Of a stretch of 64,000 nucleotides of DNA, positions 32,600 through 45,700 are shown piece after piece. A program made the position numbers and the translations under genes. The number at the start of each line of letters is the position of its first letter. Position 1 is the first letter of the stretch. This stretch comes from Glandiceps talaboti. Taxonomy: Eukaryota > Hemichordata > Enteropneusta > Spengelidae. The stretch covers positions 14,207,501-14,271,500 of the forward strand of contig NC_135558.1 in NCBI RefSeq assembly GCF_964340395.1, given 5' to 3'. The notes beneath the pieces are model-generated. The model ran no database searches and was not told the origin of the DNA. It saw nothing but the letters and a program-made list of their open reading frames with translations.

Positions 32600-32748
32600 A
32601 TTTAGCTCTTGCGACTCACCGTGCAACTAGTTGCATCGTGTACGCGCTCCGTTGCAGTTGCAAGCCTCGTCGCATGCGACGAATATAATTGCTTCATGAG
32701 TTGCATCGTGTCGTGTAACTGGGCCTTAAACCCTCCCAAACTCGTTGA
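32600..32748. mobile_element. GTCGCA-rich foldback element, copy 2
   Basis: Shares CGTCGCATGCGACGAAT, GAGTTGCATCGTGT and the right end TGTAACTGGGCCTT, the inverted form of the left end of copy 1. Lies just right of the LTR fragment. Confidence 0.65.
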
Positions 32749-33129
32749 CTATCTATTTACATATCTCTCTGACGTTGCTAAACTTCCCCTGTAATGATAT
32801 GCATGCCAACTGCATAAATCTTTCTTCGTAATGATATTCGGCATGATAGCGATGACAGAGACTGGTGTAACACTGCATATTTTTAGCTAGCAAGCTCTGT
32901 GACGTGCGTAATCCACCACGGGCGTAATCTTGAACGAGCGATCGATCGTCAATCTGACTCTACAAGTAATTACCTACTTCGAACTCTGCCAAAAAAAATT
33001 GGACTTTGCGATGAACACTCGATCCATAACCTATTCACACCATGTATATATATTGTTACTAATTCAATTGTATATCGTCAACGAGTTCCTCTTAGGATCA
33101 CAAGTGCTACACGGACTGTGATCGGGTAA

Positions 33130-33310
33130 AATGTGTAGTCACGCGTAAACGTACCTTTGCCGCAACTCTGTTGAAGCCTTAGTTGTCAGCAACAACTCTA
33201 AAGTTTTGTCGCGAAAGTTGCAATGTGCCGTTTCTAGCGCTAGCCATCGCCGACGAGGAGGTCGTCACCGTCGTTTCAAGAAGTGCGCCCTCTTTAGGTA
33301 GGAACAAGAC
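33130..33310. other. CpG-rich patch, possible promoter or first exon
   Basis: Locally rich in CG dinucleotides within AT-rich DNA. Candidate donors on both strands: plus CTTTAG|GTAGGA (about 33297), minus GCAAAG|GTACGT (about 33149). A short minus frame starts ATGGCTAGCGCTAG. No gene could be linked to it with confidence. Confidence 0.25.
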
Positions 33311-33829
33311 AACGATAACCGGGTTAAACCACAGACAAGAGTGACTGTGATAATTCTAATACGCAAACACTGGGCAGTTGACTGTTGAGAAATGGGGATT
33401 ATTAATCCATCATTTCAGGCTTTTCAATTTAAAAGTTTCATCTCTATAGAATTTAACAGATCTCTGTGAAATAACTTCCTGTCGAAGTTGCCCCTTTTAC
33501 TAATATCACAACTTTCTCTCGTGGCTTTATTTTCAAACAGTATAAGGGCTCTCAAAATATAGCATCGTGGTCTGTTTGTTTTATCGACTTTTTTTTATCG
33601 CAGCAGGTAGAATTTGCTCATTATGTATATCAAAAAATGAAAATGAAATTTACACATTACTTATATGTTACCATGGTTACACTGTCTCGTACGTGTCTTT
33701 ACAAGAAGTAATGAGGTTGCTTGATCAACAAACCCATTTGAGCAAACAACCTTATAAACGAGCAACGAATTACCATTTCCGACATACAATTCAAGTAGAT
33801 GCACATTCGTCCATGACCCGCACGCATGG

Positions 33830-33992
<163 letters not shown>

Positions 33993-33999
33993 CAATTTT

Positions 34000-35010
34000 T
34001 CCAGTGTGCACGGCTGTCAATGTAAAGTTCTACCTTAGCTCGAAAGCATGCATCACAACACAATGGAAAGAGGGGAAAATAATGACATCTAGCAGCTTTC
34101 TCAGCATCAGATTTTGGTCAGATTGGCAGCTAATGAGCTTGTCTAATTTAGGAATTAACTCCAAAGGTGTCGTTGTCGTGGCCCATACGTACACTTTTAC
34201 ACTCAGGCAGAGAGAGACACCGCACAGCAACAGTTGCGTTGTAAATCAAAATCTAATGTGTCTTTATTTCTCCGAGTCCCTAACAGAGAAGTTCTAGTTG
34301 TCACCTTGACATTATAGTGATGTCATCACTCTAAATCTCTCACCTAGATAGATTCATTGTTCTAGAAGACACGTTCAACTTTTCGCAGAATATTTAAGAT
34401 TCAGATTTAAGATCATGCCATATGAAAATTTCAAAGTGTAAGACAAGTGTTGATCACGCTATTGGAAAATTAAGTAATAATCTGAACTTAGATAATCAAC
34501 AAGTTATCTTGTCTACAAAGTACTAATCTATGCTGTTTAATCAACTCACTTGACAATTGTTAGCTACTAGAGATAAGTATAATTAATCCAGGATTAGGCC
34601 TAGTAAAGCAAACCCTTATTCTAAAATGGTGCCCTGCCAGGAATTAGGCCACTGCTGGACCCGGTTGTTACCAGTTTCACTCGATAACCTCTCTGTGTCT
34701 GAATAGACAATAATATAAGAAACCATTAGAGATGAGGAGAACTTGAAAATATATGTTTGGGGAGGAGTTACTCTAAAACGTCATGTAAGATAAAAAAGAA
34801 TATGATACAATGGCATTCTGAATGGGGTCAGAAATCGATCAGTTTAGAATAAAAAAAAATGTGTTTACAAAGGGTGGCTGGTTGGTTATAATATAACATA
34901 TCAACACACAATGTGGGAAGGCATGGGGAATACTTCCTTTTTTTTTTTTAGAAATCGTCACTATAATGTCAATGGAGTATATTTTGGAACATGGTGTGTG
35001 TGTGTGTGTG

Positions 35011-35066
<56 letters not shown>

Positions 35067-36516
35067 AACTCTGGCATTACATACATAGAACTCTTGTATG
35101 GTAATTCTTCAAACTTTGACTTATCAATGTTTGGTTTTTGGTTTTCAATCAGATTATTCATTACAGATTAACATGATTTCACCTGGGAATTGAAAATGAC
35201 AAGGTTTTGACTCAAAAAAATGTACCATTTTCACAGTTTTGTATGTTGAATTAATGGGACATTCACTTATTTTCTATTAATCATCAGTATTGTTGTTTGT
35301 GTTGAGGTCACAGTTCCAGAGTATGCAAAATACATTTACATTACAGGCAATGCTCGGTGGAATTTTCACCAATTTATTACCAAACATTTGACCAAAGTTG
35401 ATGGTTTAGGCCAGAATTTTGGTTCCACCAACAAAAAGAACACAAAATATACTGATAAAAATCTTCATTTTCATATGATTTCTGCCTGTGTAAATGTCGT
35501 TGATATGCCTAGTTCGCTATAAGCAGCAGATTTCATATCTTTGAATGTAAACATAATCACTTCAAAACAAAGTCATATGGCTGGAGAGTGCAGCGTGTTC
35601 TCGGAATACTCAGAGCTTGTGTTGAATGTCATAAAATGAGAAAATGTGACAGACAAAAAAGGATCCAACCAATTGTCTTTTGACATTCATTGCCTTAAAA
35701 AAAAAACAGAAAAAAATTACGCATGCCTAAATGAAATATCATACATGAAATATGCATAAATCATGATTTCAATGTCCACTATACTCCATAGGTAAACTGG
35801 ATTTTGTAAGTCGAGACTGCAGTGCATTGTGGGTAGTGTCATCTCCTACTGTGTGAAACGTGGTAAAAGGGAAACACCATGTAATCAGACGAGAAAGAAA
35901 GAAAGCTTATGTGCCTTTTAAACCCTCTGGAACTAATAATTGCTTTTGGACAATCTCCTTCCCAACTCAGTTTCTAAATTATGGTAACTTCTAATGTGTA
36001 AATTTTGAAACTTAAGTGGTGCTCGGTTTCCAAAAAAGTTTCCATGCATGGATCTTATTCAGCCAGACTGGTACCAACTAACTGAGGAAATTTAGTGATA
36101 ATATTTTCCTAAAAGTAAAATCTATAGTATTTTTCCCTATTCTATATCTCAATTATATATTCCGAGGTTATTATGATTACTATTGTTTAACACAATTTCA
36201 TTTGTTTTAAACTTTCTTTTAAATGAATCAAATTTTTCCCAATTTCTATGATACTTTGTATGTAATAACATTTTAATTGGGATTATTACAAAAATACAGC
36301 TCTTTTCATGGATGGAAACTGTTACAATTTGTTTTCAGAGGTTTTTCGTAAATTATCAATTTCAATGCATACACCTCCAAAGAATTATTAGAAATCCTCT
36401 ACATGTATTTCTCATTTGACCATCATGATCAGTATATTGGAAATCTAGTATTTTATTCTTTCTATCAGCAACAAAAGCAAAATGCTGAAAATCCAGTATT
36501 TTGACTATGGAGTGAA
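34000..36516. other. Intergenic with (GT)n
   Basis: A GT run at about 34993-35062. No gene, and no repeat with internal structure, recognised elsewhere in this stretch. Confidence 0.5.
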
Positions 36517-36949
36517 TGAATAGTGACTGACTGTGTAGTGACTGACTGACTGTGTACTACAAGTATAGACTGACTGAATAGTGACTGGCTGACTGTGTAC
36601 TACAAGTATAGACTGACTGAATAATGACTGACTGACTGTGTACTACAAGTATAGACTGACTGAATAGTGACTGGCTGACTGTGTACTACAAGTATAGACT
36701 GACTGAATAGTGACTGGCTGACTGTGTACTACAAGTATAGACTGACTGAATAGTGACTGGCTGACTGTGTACTACAAGTATAGACTGACTGAATAGTGAG
36801 TGACTGACTGTGTACTACAAGTATAGACTGCCTGAATAATGACTGACTGACTGTGTACTACAAGTATAGACCTAGAATAGTGACTGACTGACTGTATACT
36901 ACAAGTATAGACTGACTGAATAGTGACTGGCTGACTGTGTACTACAAGT
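36517..36949. repeat. 43-bp minisatellite, about 10 copies
   Basis: The unit contains TAGTGACTGGCTGACTG, TGTACTACAAGTATAG and ACTGACTGAA, with internal GACT sub-repeats. Copies differ by a few substitutions and one short deletion near 36870. Regular, but without distinct spacers, so not a CRISPR. Confidence 0.9.
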
Positions 36950-38620
36950 GAAAAAGTGAAATATATCATGTTATAGCTTATAAATAACTGTATTAAACTT
37001 ACTATATGAATAATGTGCACACTCAATTGTTTGCAAGAAAACGCATGTGCAGTTCATCAAAATTTGTAAATATTCCTATAATTTCCTAAATAAAAGTGTG
37101 TCTGCTGGGTATGAAAGACAAAATTTATATAAAGTAACATATATCATTTAAAAGCTCCTATAGGAGTGTACTAGGCCTAATACGTGAATAGTGTGCACAC
37201 TCAATGGTTTGCTAGAAAAGTGAATTTGATTTGTGTATGAAATAATGAAATTTCCCAGAATGCACCATATGTTTCTGTGTCTGCTGGGTATCAATGACGA
37301 AATTTATATAAAGTCACATATATCATATAATAGCTGATATGATATTGTACTAGGCCTAATAGGTGAATAGTGTGCACACTCAATTATTTGCAAGAAAACG
37401 CACATGTAGTTTCATCAAAATTTGTAAATATTCCTATAATTGTATAAATAAAAGTGTGTCTGCTGGGTATGAAAGACGAAATTTATATAAAGTCACATAT
37501 ATCATTTGATACCTCATATATAGTAGTGTACTAAGCCTAATACGTGAATAGTGTGCACACTCAATGGTTTGCTAGAAAAGTGAATTTCATTTGTGTATGA
37601 AATAGTGAAATTTCCCATAATGCACCATATCTTTCTGTGTCTGCTGGGTATCAACGACGAAATTCAAAATTGAAATATATTATGTCATAGCATATATATA
37701 ACTGTATTAAGCCTACTTTATGAATAATGTGCACACTCAATTGTTTGCAAGAAAACGCACGTGCAGTTTCATCAAAATTTGTAAATATTGCTATAATTTC
37801 CTGAATGAAGGTGTGTCTGCTGGGTATAAAAGACAAAAATCTATTTAAAGTCACGTGTATCATATAATAGCTGATATAATATTGTACTATTCCTAATACG
37901 TGTATAGTGTGCACACTCAATGGTTTGCAAGAAAAGTGCATTTGATTTGTGAATGAAATAATGAAATGTCCCATAATGCACCACATCTTTCTGTGTCTGT
38001 TGGGTATGTAAGACGAAATTTATCAAAAGTGAAATACATCATAATATAGCTTATATATACCTGTATTAAGCCTACTACATCAATAGTGTGCACACTCAAT
38101 TGTTTGCAAGTGAAAAACATCATATGATAGCTGATATTGTACTGTATTGGGCCTAATAGGGGTATACATGTAGTGTGCACACTCATCAGGTTTCATTATT
38201 GTATGAAATAGTGAAATTTCCCATAATGCACCATATATTTATGTGTCTGCTGGGTATAAAAGTCGAAGTTTATTCAAAGTCACATATATAATACGATGGC
38301 TGATATATTATTGTACTCGGCCTAATACTTGTATTGTTTGCATGCACACTGAATGGTGTGGAAGAAAAAAAACCTTTGAATGCGTGTATGAAATACCTAC
38401 TTTTTTATAGCATATATAGTACTCTACTAGGCCTAATTGGTGATTTAATAATGTGCACACTGAATGGTTTGAAATGAAAATGCATTTGATTTGTGTATGA
38501 AATAATGGAATATCCCATAATGCACCACATGTTTCTGTGTAGAATTTTTTTTTATCATTTATACAGTGCTGTATATACTATGTGAATAGTGTGAACACTG
38601 GTTTGCAAGGAGAAGTCGTG
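36950..38620. repeat. ~180-bp satellite with two alternating monomer types
   Basis: The anchor GTGCACACTCAAT recurs at about 37013, 37192, 37375, 37555, 37732, 37912 and 38090, spaced 175-183 bp, with truncated monomers to about 38600. Type 1 continues TGTTTGCAAGAAAACGCA; type 2 continues GGTTTGCTAGAAAAGTGAAT. The two types alternate, making a higher-order unit near 360 bp. All share GTGTCTGCTGGGTAT. No coding function. Confidence 0.85.
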
Positions 38621-38976
38621 AAATCCATGAATTAGTAACATTCCCATTATTATAGTTAACTCTTTGAAGGGTATAAAAGACAAAATTTAGGTACAACCAA
38701 CTTTAATAATACAGATTTCATAGAGCTGTATTTTGAAGCATGGTGAATACACAGTACTCTTGCATGGGGAGAAAATAATTGTTTGGTTAATACTTACAAC
38801 ATGTAAATATCACATAATTTTTTTTTAAAAGTTACTTCGGGTTTTCATTTATGTCTTATATTTTATGTTACTTCTATGATTTATCACCTCTGAAAGTCTG
38901 TGAAACTGATAAAGAAAGGTAAAGTCCTTGTTTCTTAATTGCTATACAGTAATTTGACAGTAAGCTAGAGGGTTCG

Positions 38977-39646
38977 ATGTTCAAGGTCAAAGGTCATTTC
39001 TGCCTGCTTCCATTGTTTGCTGCCTGTGTCTGCCTGCTTCAACTTAGTGTCGTAGACAGGGATTCTCCAACAGCAATGTTGGCCGAAGGTAGCACAAATA
39101 CTCCAAGTGCAACAACTACTAGCATTACTACTCACACGAGTAGTACTACTAGTAGTTACACGGGATTTTTTGGCACCATTGGTTCAAGACGCTTGAAACG
39201 TCACAGACATGTGCAGCACCAGGGCTCGTCGACATCATCACCTGCACATTCAACAAGCTCCCGCAACAGCAGTAGCGATGGACGCATGGTTTGCAGCCCT
39301 TCTTCATCTCGTACAGATGACACCGAACGTGAAGAGCTGGGATGTTTTAAACAGTGTCCCCCGTGTCCCTTTCGCATACCAAGTGACAGAAAACTATCAG
39401 CATCATTGTGGAGCTATGAACAAGTAGACCGACTGAAGTGGAAACTTGCTAATTTCCCCAATTTTGGCGATCTCGTACCATCTCCCCTCTTACCCGGTAA
39501 TGCAGTCAGCAAAAACCAGATCGAGAAGTTTGCTTTGGCTCCCGTTATGCATTGGCTTTTAGGGAGTGGTCGGCACGCTGGCACTGAAATTAGCACTGTC
39601 ACTATAAGTCAAGATGCCAAGGCACGTGTACACGAAATACTCCAAG
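38977..39646 (+). CDS. Exon 1 of the unknown secretory gene
   Basis: The start ATG at 38977 precedes the signal peptide. The donor is CTCCAAG|GTAAGT, phase 1. Reading on past the donor runs into the GTCTG/GT microsatellite, which is intronic. Confidence 0.75.
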
Positions 39647-39732
39647 GTAAGTTACATGTCATTTGTCATGTTTTTAGCACAACTGAACTGAGGTTCAGTA
39701 GTGCTATAGGGATCGCCCGGCGTCTGTCTGTC

Positions 39733-39788
<56 letters not shown>

Positions 39789-42700
39789 TAAACAACTTAA
39801 AGTCAAAAACCGCTGAACCGATTGCCACGATATTTGGTGGGTCCATTACCTTGGGTGTCTTGTTGGGAAATTGTTCAAATCAAAATGATCGCATCACAGG
39901 TGTGTGATTTGGGTCAAAAAATGTGATTTTTGGTCAAAAAACTTAAACTCAGAAACTACTGGGCAGATTGGTGCGAAATTTGGTGGGAACATTCTTAAGG
40001 GGGTGTAAAGTAAGATTTGTTCATGACGGGATGATTCCATCTGTGATATGCAAATTAGGGCTAAAAATGTGTCTCTTTGGTTGAAAATCTATAATTCCAA
40101 AACCACTGAGCAGATTGGGCTGAAATTTAATGGAAATGCATTTAGGGATGTATGGACTAAGATATGTTACGCATACCATGATTTCATGAGTGATATGGAA
40201 TTAAGGTGTAAAAATGTGAATTTTGGTCAAAAACTTATATCTCAAAAAGTACTAAGTGAATGAGTTTGAAACTTGGTGAGATGTTTCTAGAAGTGTTATT
40301 CTATATCATTGCTTTTCCTCAAAAATCTTCAACTCTGAAATTACCCAGTAGATTGAGCTTAACTTTGTTGAGAATGTGTAGATTTGTCCTCATTAATAGC
40401 TGACACAGTGAGAACAGTACATTGTTAATTAGCTATAATGTTTACTTTACTATTTCCTCTGGTGGTAAAGCCTGTAGCATGGCCAGTTTGGTTTATGACT
40501 TGATTATGTACTATGTTGTAAGACAGCTGTTTCATTACCTCACCCATATAAACTGAATGTAGCTTGTGTTTAAAATATTACAATAAGACAACCAAGAAAG
40601 TTAAACATGTTACATTGGTATGACTTGGTTCCAAATTGATTAAAAAAAATAAAGAAGTACAAAACCTTGTAGACACATCCCTTTAAAGTTTGATTAGGAT
40701 GTTGCTATACTTGTCTTGTACACTTCCAACATAGGATGACTGGATTATGATGATGGAAATTAGGTATGAAAATTTTGTTTTGGTTACAACTTTAAATCTT
40801 CAAAAAAATATATATCTATCATTGCCCTGAACATGAAGTTGTGCGGCAACGCAATATTTGCGCTATTTTTTTTTCCTTTACACAACCTTACAGGGCAAGC
40901 CTTCTATAATATATTCATATAAATGTAAGTGTCTCGCTCGAGAGAACAGTGATCAATGCAAATATTAGTACAGAGCATGTAGACTTAATTTAAAAGATTT
41001 AGAATGTAATAAGTCATTACTCAGAGTTTTACACTTGATGCTCGGAGCGTGAAAATCTGCAACGACTTATTATTACATCCATATTCTTTTGAATTAAGTC
41101 TAGTATAAGAATATAATAATGATATACATCAGGGTATGCTAAGTGATCCATGAGTGATAAATCTACTTGCGCACATGTAATGAAACCGGATACACCGTAC
41201 TACCATATACATGTACCACACCCATATAGCCAACCAGGCAGAAACGAACAGAAGTTACACAACTGGGTACAGTTTGCATGGCTATCACTTGGCCATATGA
41301 AAACCGAGTATTTTCACCCTGCTTTAATTTTCACAAGAGTCCTTTCATATCATTTTAAACAAGTTTTAATTTTAACTCTTGAATACTGCTCTTTGTTGTT
41401 TGTATTTGTTTCTGTTTGAATTTCATGGTGCGACTGCAACAGGTTTAGGAGTGCTATGGCAGCTGTTTATTTTGACATATGCAACGTATATATGCAAAGT
41501 TGGTCTAAAATAAGACATTTTGGTAAAAATACTTTTAAAATATTCTTCACCAAAACAACGTGGCCAAATAAGCTGAAATTTAGGTGGCTTAAAATGTCCA
41601 TATCTGATTTGTTCAAGAGAATTTGACCTGGTCATAAATTTGCAAATTAGGTCTAAAAATATAATTTTTTGTTAAAAATGTTTCGAAAGTCTTCTCCAAA
41701 ACTACAGAGCCAATTGGGTTGGAATTTGTTCTGTGGGTGTCCAGGGATGAGCAAATATAAGTTTGTTCAAAACAAATTGAGAGGGTAATTAATATGCAAA
41801 TTAGGTTTGAAAATAGAATTTATGGTAAAATGCTTCAAAAATCTTCTCCAAAACTACTGAGCAACTTGAGTTGAAATCTGTTGTGTGGGTTTCTTGGGAT
41901 AAGCAGATGTAAGTTTGTGCAAGACAAATTGACTGGGTCATTAATATGCAACTGAGAGGTTGAATAGAATTTACGTAAAAGGGTGACTATACCCCCCCCC
42001 CCCCCATGTAGTATAAAGGTATGATAATATCCCAACTCAGTTTCTGTGTAAAATGTGTTCTATAGTCTGTGTGTGAGTCATCATATGAAACCACTAACCA
42101 CTTTGTTACAATGCTAACACATAACTGAATAGTGGAAGAGCTGAGCAACAGAACCACTTCTACACATTACAAAAAAAAATGGAGCTATTTTGACCAATAG
42201 GTCACTTCTTGTAATGTTTTTGTAAGTCTACTCGTCTGTGGACATTTAGTTTGAAGTAATTGTAGATTCCTTGAGAAAATAATAGTTCTTGTTTGAAATA
42301 ATTTTAATTTTCCTGAGAAAACTTATTTTTGTGCAAATAATAGTAGTGAATGATGCAAAATGAGTCATGCTGCTATCAAAACAATCCATTGGGAACACTG
42401 CAAGTGCTGGTACAACATTTACTGGTAGTTGGCAAACTTTGAGTGATTGTCACTAGTTTTGAGTTCCAGACAGCAGTGACTGATGTACAAATGTCGACAG
42501 AACCCTCTGATTACAAATTTAATTTATATCCCAAATAATACTGACAACAAACTTCAATTGACTTTGGAGAAGAGACCAATCAGTACCTTATTATGTTGTA
42601 TGTGTGAAGCAGCAAACTCCACTGTATGTAAAATATATGAGAGTTTGCAACATTTTTTTGTCTTTCTCTTTCCAATATCTATAGAGGAATGTGATCAACT

Positions 42701-45700
42701 GCATCCTCTCAATAGTCTATCAACTGTATCTTTACAGGCTTGGATATTTGCAAGGTTGCTGTAGCCATAAGAGAGGCAACAAGTAATATAAAATTGGAAG
42801 ATATCACTAGTGATTATTTGACAGAGATTTGTATGGTAAGTAACAGGGATTGCACTAGACTTTGAAACCAGTGAGTCCCAGGGACCCATCACTGCTGAAA
42901 ATATGGGGTCCCTTTAAAAAAAAATGGGGTCCTATTTTACTATCATTTATTATCACTCATATCAACATAAACATTCATTCACAATAAATCCACACACACA
43001 CACACACATATATCATCATCATCATCATCATATACATGTACGCTATGTTATTAAATACCTTTTATTTTGAATGCATGTGTTATATGTATTCTTCCGTGCA
43101 ATGATACACACACACACACACACACAGACTTTTAACCATAATACATATCCTTCTTTACGGAAGGCAAAAATGAGGAATGTTAGACAAGTAGATAAGCCAA
43201 CACTCTCAGGCCTACATGTTTTGGGTATTAAATGTGGCCTTTGTGTTACTTCTACTACTAGTGCTAGTATCTTTCTATTTGATCCTGACCTTTACCTTAT
43301 GGGTCTATATTTGAAAAACATTAACAGCAAAATGAATATAATCCAATAATCGCACAAAAGTAAGATTTTTAGAGGGTGTGTCTTCTTTGAAGGCTAGTTT
43401 TAATAAATCAGAATGAGTTGACCTAAACTAGACAATATATTGAAACCTTCTTGAGCACCCTGGTCATGTGTATGATTAGTCCCCGCCGGACGAAGTCTGG
43501 GACGGGGACTTATGGATTGGGTTCCGTCTGTCCGTGCGTCCGTCCGTCCGTCCGCAGCTGTTTCTTGGAGATGCCTTGACCGATTTTTTTCAAACTTGGT
43601 ACAGGGGCAACATTCAATGGCATACATATGCACGTCAATTTGTTTCATGATACGATCCAATATGGCTGCCTGGCAGCCATTTTGTTTGCGAATTTTCAAT
43701 GTCCAAAGCCATAACTCAGACATGCTTAAACTGATCTCATTCAAAGTTGGTATTAGGACAGTGTTTTATGATATACATGTGCATATCCATTTTCGTCGTG
43801 ATACGATCCAATATGGCTGCCTGGCAGCCATTTTGTTTGTGAATTTTCCATGTCCAAAGCCATAACTCAGACATGCTTGAACAGATCTCATTCAAAGTTG
43901 GTATTAGCACAGTGTTCTATGACATACATGTGCATATTCATTGTTGTTGTGATACGATCCAATATGGCCGCCTGGCAGCCATTTTGTTTGCGATTTTTCT
44001 ATGTCTAAAGACATAACTCAGACATGCTTGAACAGATCACATTGAAAGTTGGTATTAGGACAGTGTTCTATGACATACATGTGCATATCCATTTTCATCG
44101 TGATATGATCCCCCATACCCGACCAATCCTTTATTGTTGTAGGCATGTTCCATGTCCAACAACAGACACAACATATCCAAGTCTGTTTGGTTTAAGTTCA
44201 CAAGTGTTGTTGCGTGATCAGAGTAGTGATAATTCCTTAAAACCAATCATAGCGGGGACTGTCATTCTCAATGACTTGTTTACTAAATAAATGTCTTTTC
44301 TGTCTTCCATGAATAGTCCGCTCAAGGTGTGCAGCCTCGTATGCTTCCACCACTCTGTATTTTATTCGATAACTGGTTAACGATTTGTCAGGATGACAAA
44401 AGAATGGAAGTGGCATTAGATCTGACAGTACAACAGATTATGAGGATCATATTAAGTACAGAAGAAAACCTTGTTGAATATACAAATTATGACATAAAGT
44501 AAGCAAGTCATTGATCTGTTTGTGGATAATGAAATGTTGATTAACCAGGAGTCTGATGGTAGCATGTTTCTTCAGTAAAGAAGAGATGTATCTAGTGGGT
44601 GAAAATCTGTGTGTGTGTCTGTCTGTCCGTGTCATCGTTTTCTCCAAAACGGCTGGCTCAATTGTACACATGTTCCATAGGGTAATGCAAGAACTGATTA
44701 GGTTTTGGTAAAAATCAGGTGAATATGTATGAGCAATTTACGTAATTAATGGTTTCGGTAGTCAGGCTATATCTCAAGAATGCATGCTTCAAATTCATTA
44801 TAACTTGGTACATTTGAGATACCAAACTGCACCTGTCCTGAAAATATTACAAATGTAACTTTTAGTTTTAATAAGTTATTTGCATATTTTCGGTAGGCCA
44901 CAAAAAAGAAAAAAAAAGGTTTCTCGTCAGGAAATGTTGTCTAAAGTGTTGTGACGATGCAATTATTTTTTTTACATTCTCAACAAATGTTAATCAATTT
45001 ACTTATCATTGCAGTTACTGTTCTTTTTATTTAGTACTTTACAGCAAGTGTGTATGTGGGGCAGATGTTATAGGCTAGTTCATGATTAGTTTTGCAGTTG
45101 TCTTCACTGGTGGCAATTAATGTAGGGAGAGTTACTTTTGTGTTTTCCCTTTCATCTGCAGACTGAATTGGCTGGACAAACATGAAAAAAAAAATAACGC
45201 AGGAAGGGGGTGGGGGGTACTTATGTGATGGGCGCTGACCAGAAACAATTTTGTTTTTGGCCTTTAAAACTCTTTCTACGGTGAGTGCTATGCTATAATG
45301 TTCTATAAAGCTTCACATTACCTGTTGTGGTTGGCGAGGAGATCACTGACAGCAATGGGCAAATAGCAATCAATGAGAAAAAATAACTTATTGCATATGT
45401 TCTGTTGTATTCTAACAATTGCTATAGGAATGACAATCTAAAAACTTTGCCCTTACAGAAATCTGGTCTGCACGAGCTTTAAAATCGGTTTTAGCTTACG
45501 AAATAACAAGGTGATGTACCAGTATGTCGCTATTTGATATTGTACCCTTAAATAAGAACCCGGTAGGGATGGGTTCAGAAGCTGAAGATTTTAGAATTGA
45601 AATGGCTGCATTTGATGACCCTTTTAGATCATAATGCTGAAATCATGAACTATTTGAGTTGATATTTGTGGCCTTTCTGTTAGCAAAGGTACAATATCAT

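Noticed and set aside
36517-36949. CRISPR-like regular repeats
   Set aside because: Units are contiguous without unique spacers, and the DNA is eukaryotic.
37651-38186. Minus-strand frames containing SVHTIH-like repeats
   Set aside because: Shadow of the 180-bp satellite; the motif repeats once per monomer.
39209-39427. Alternative frame inside exon 1 of the unknown gene
   Set aside because: Overlaps the frame with signal peptide and in-phase splicing; lacks its own signals.
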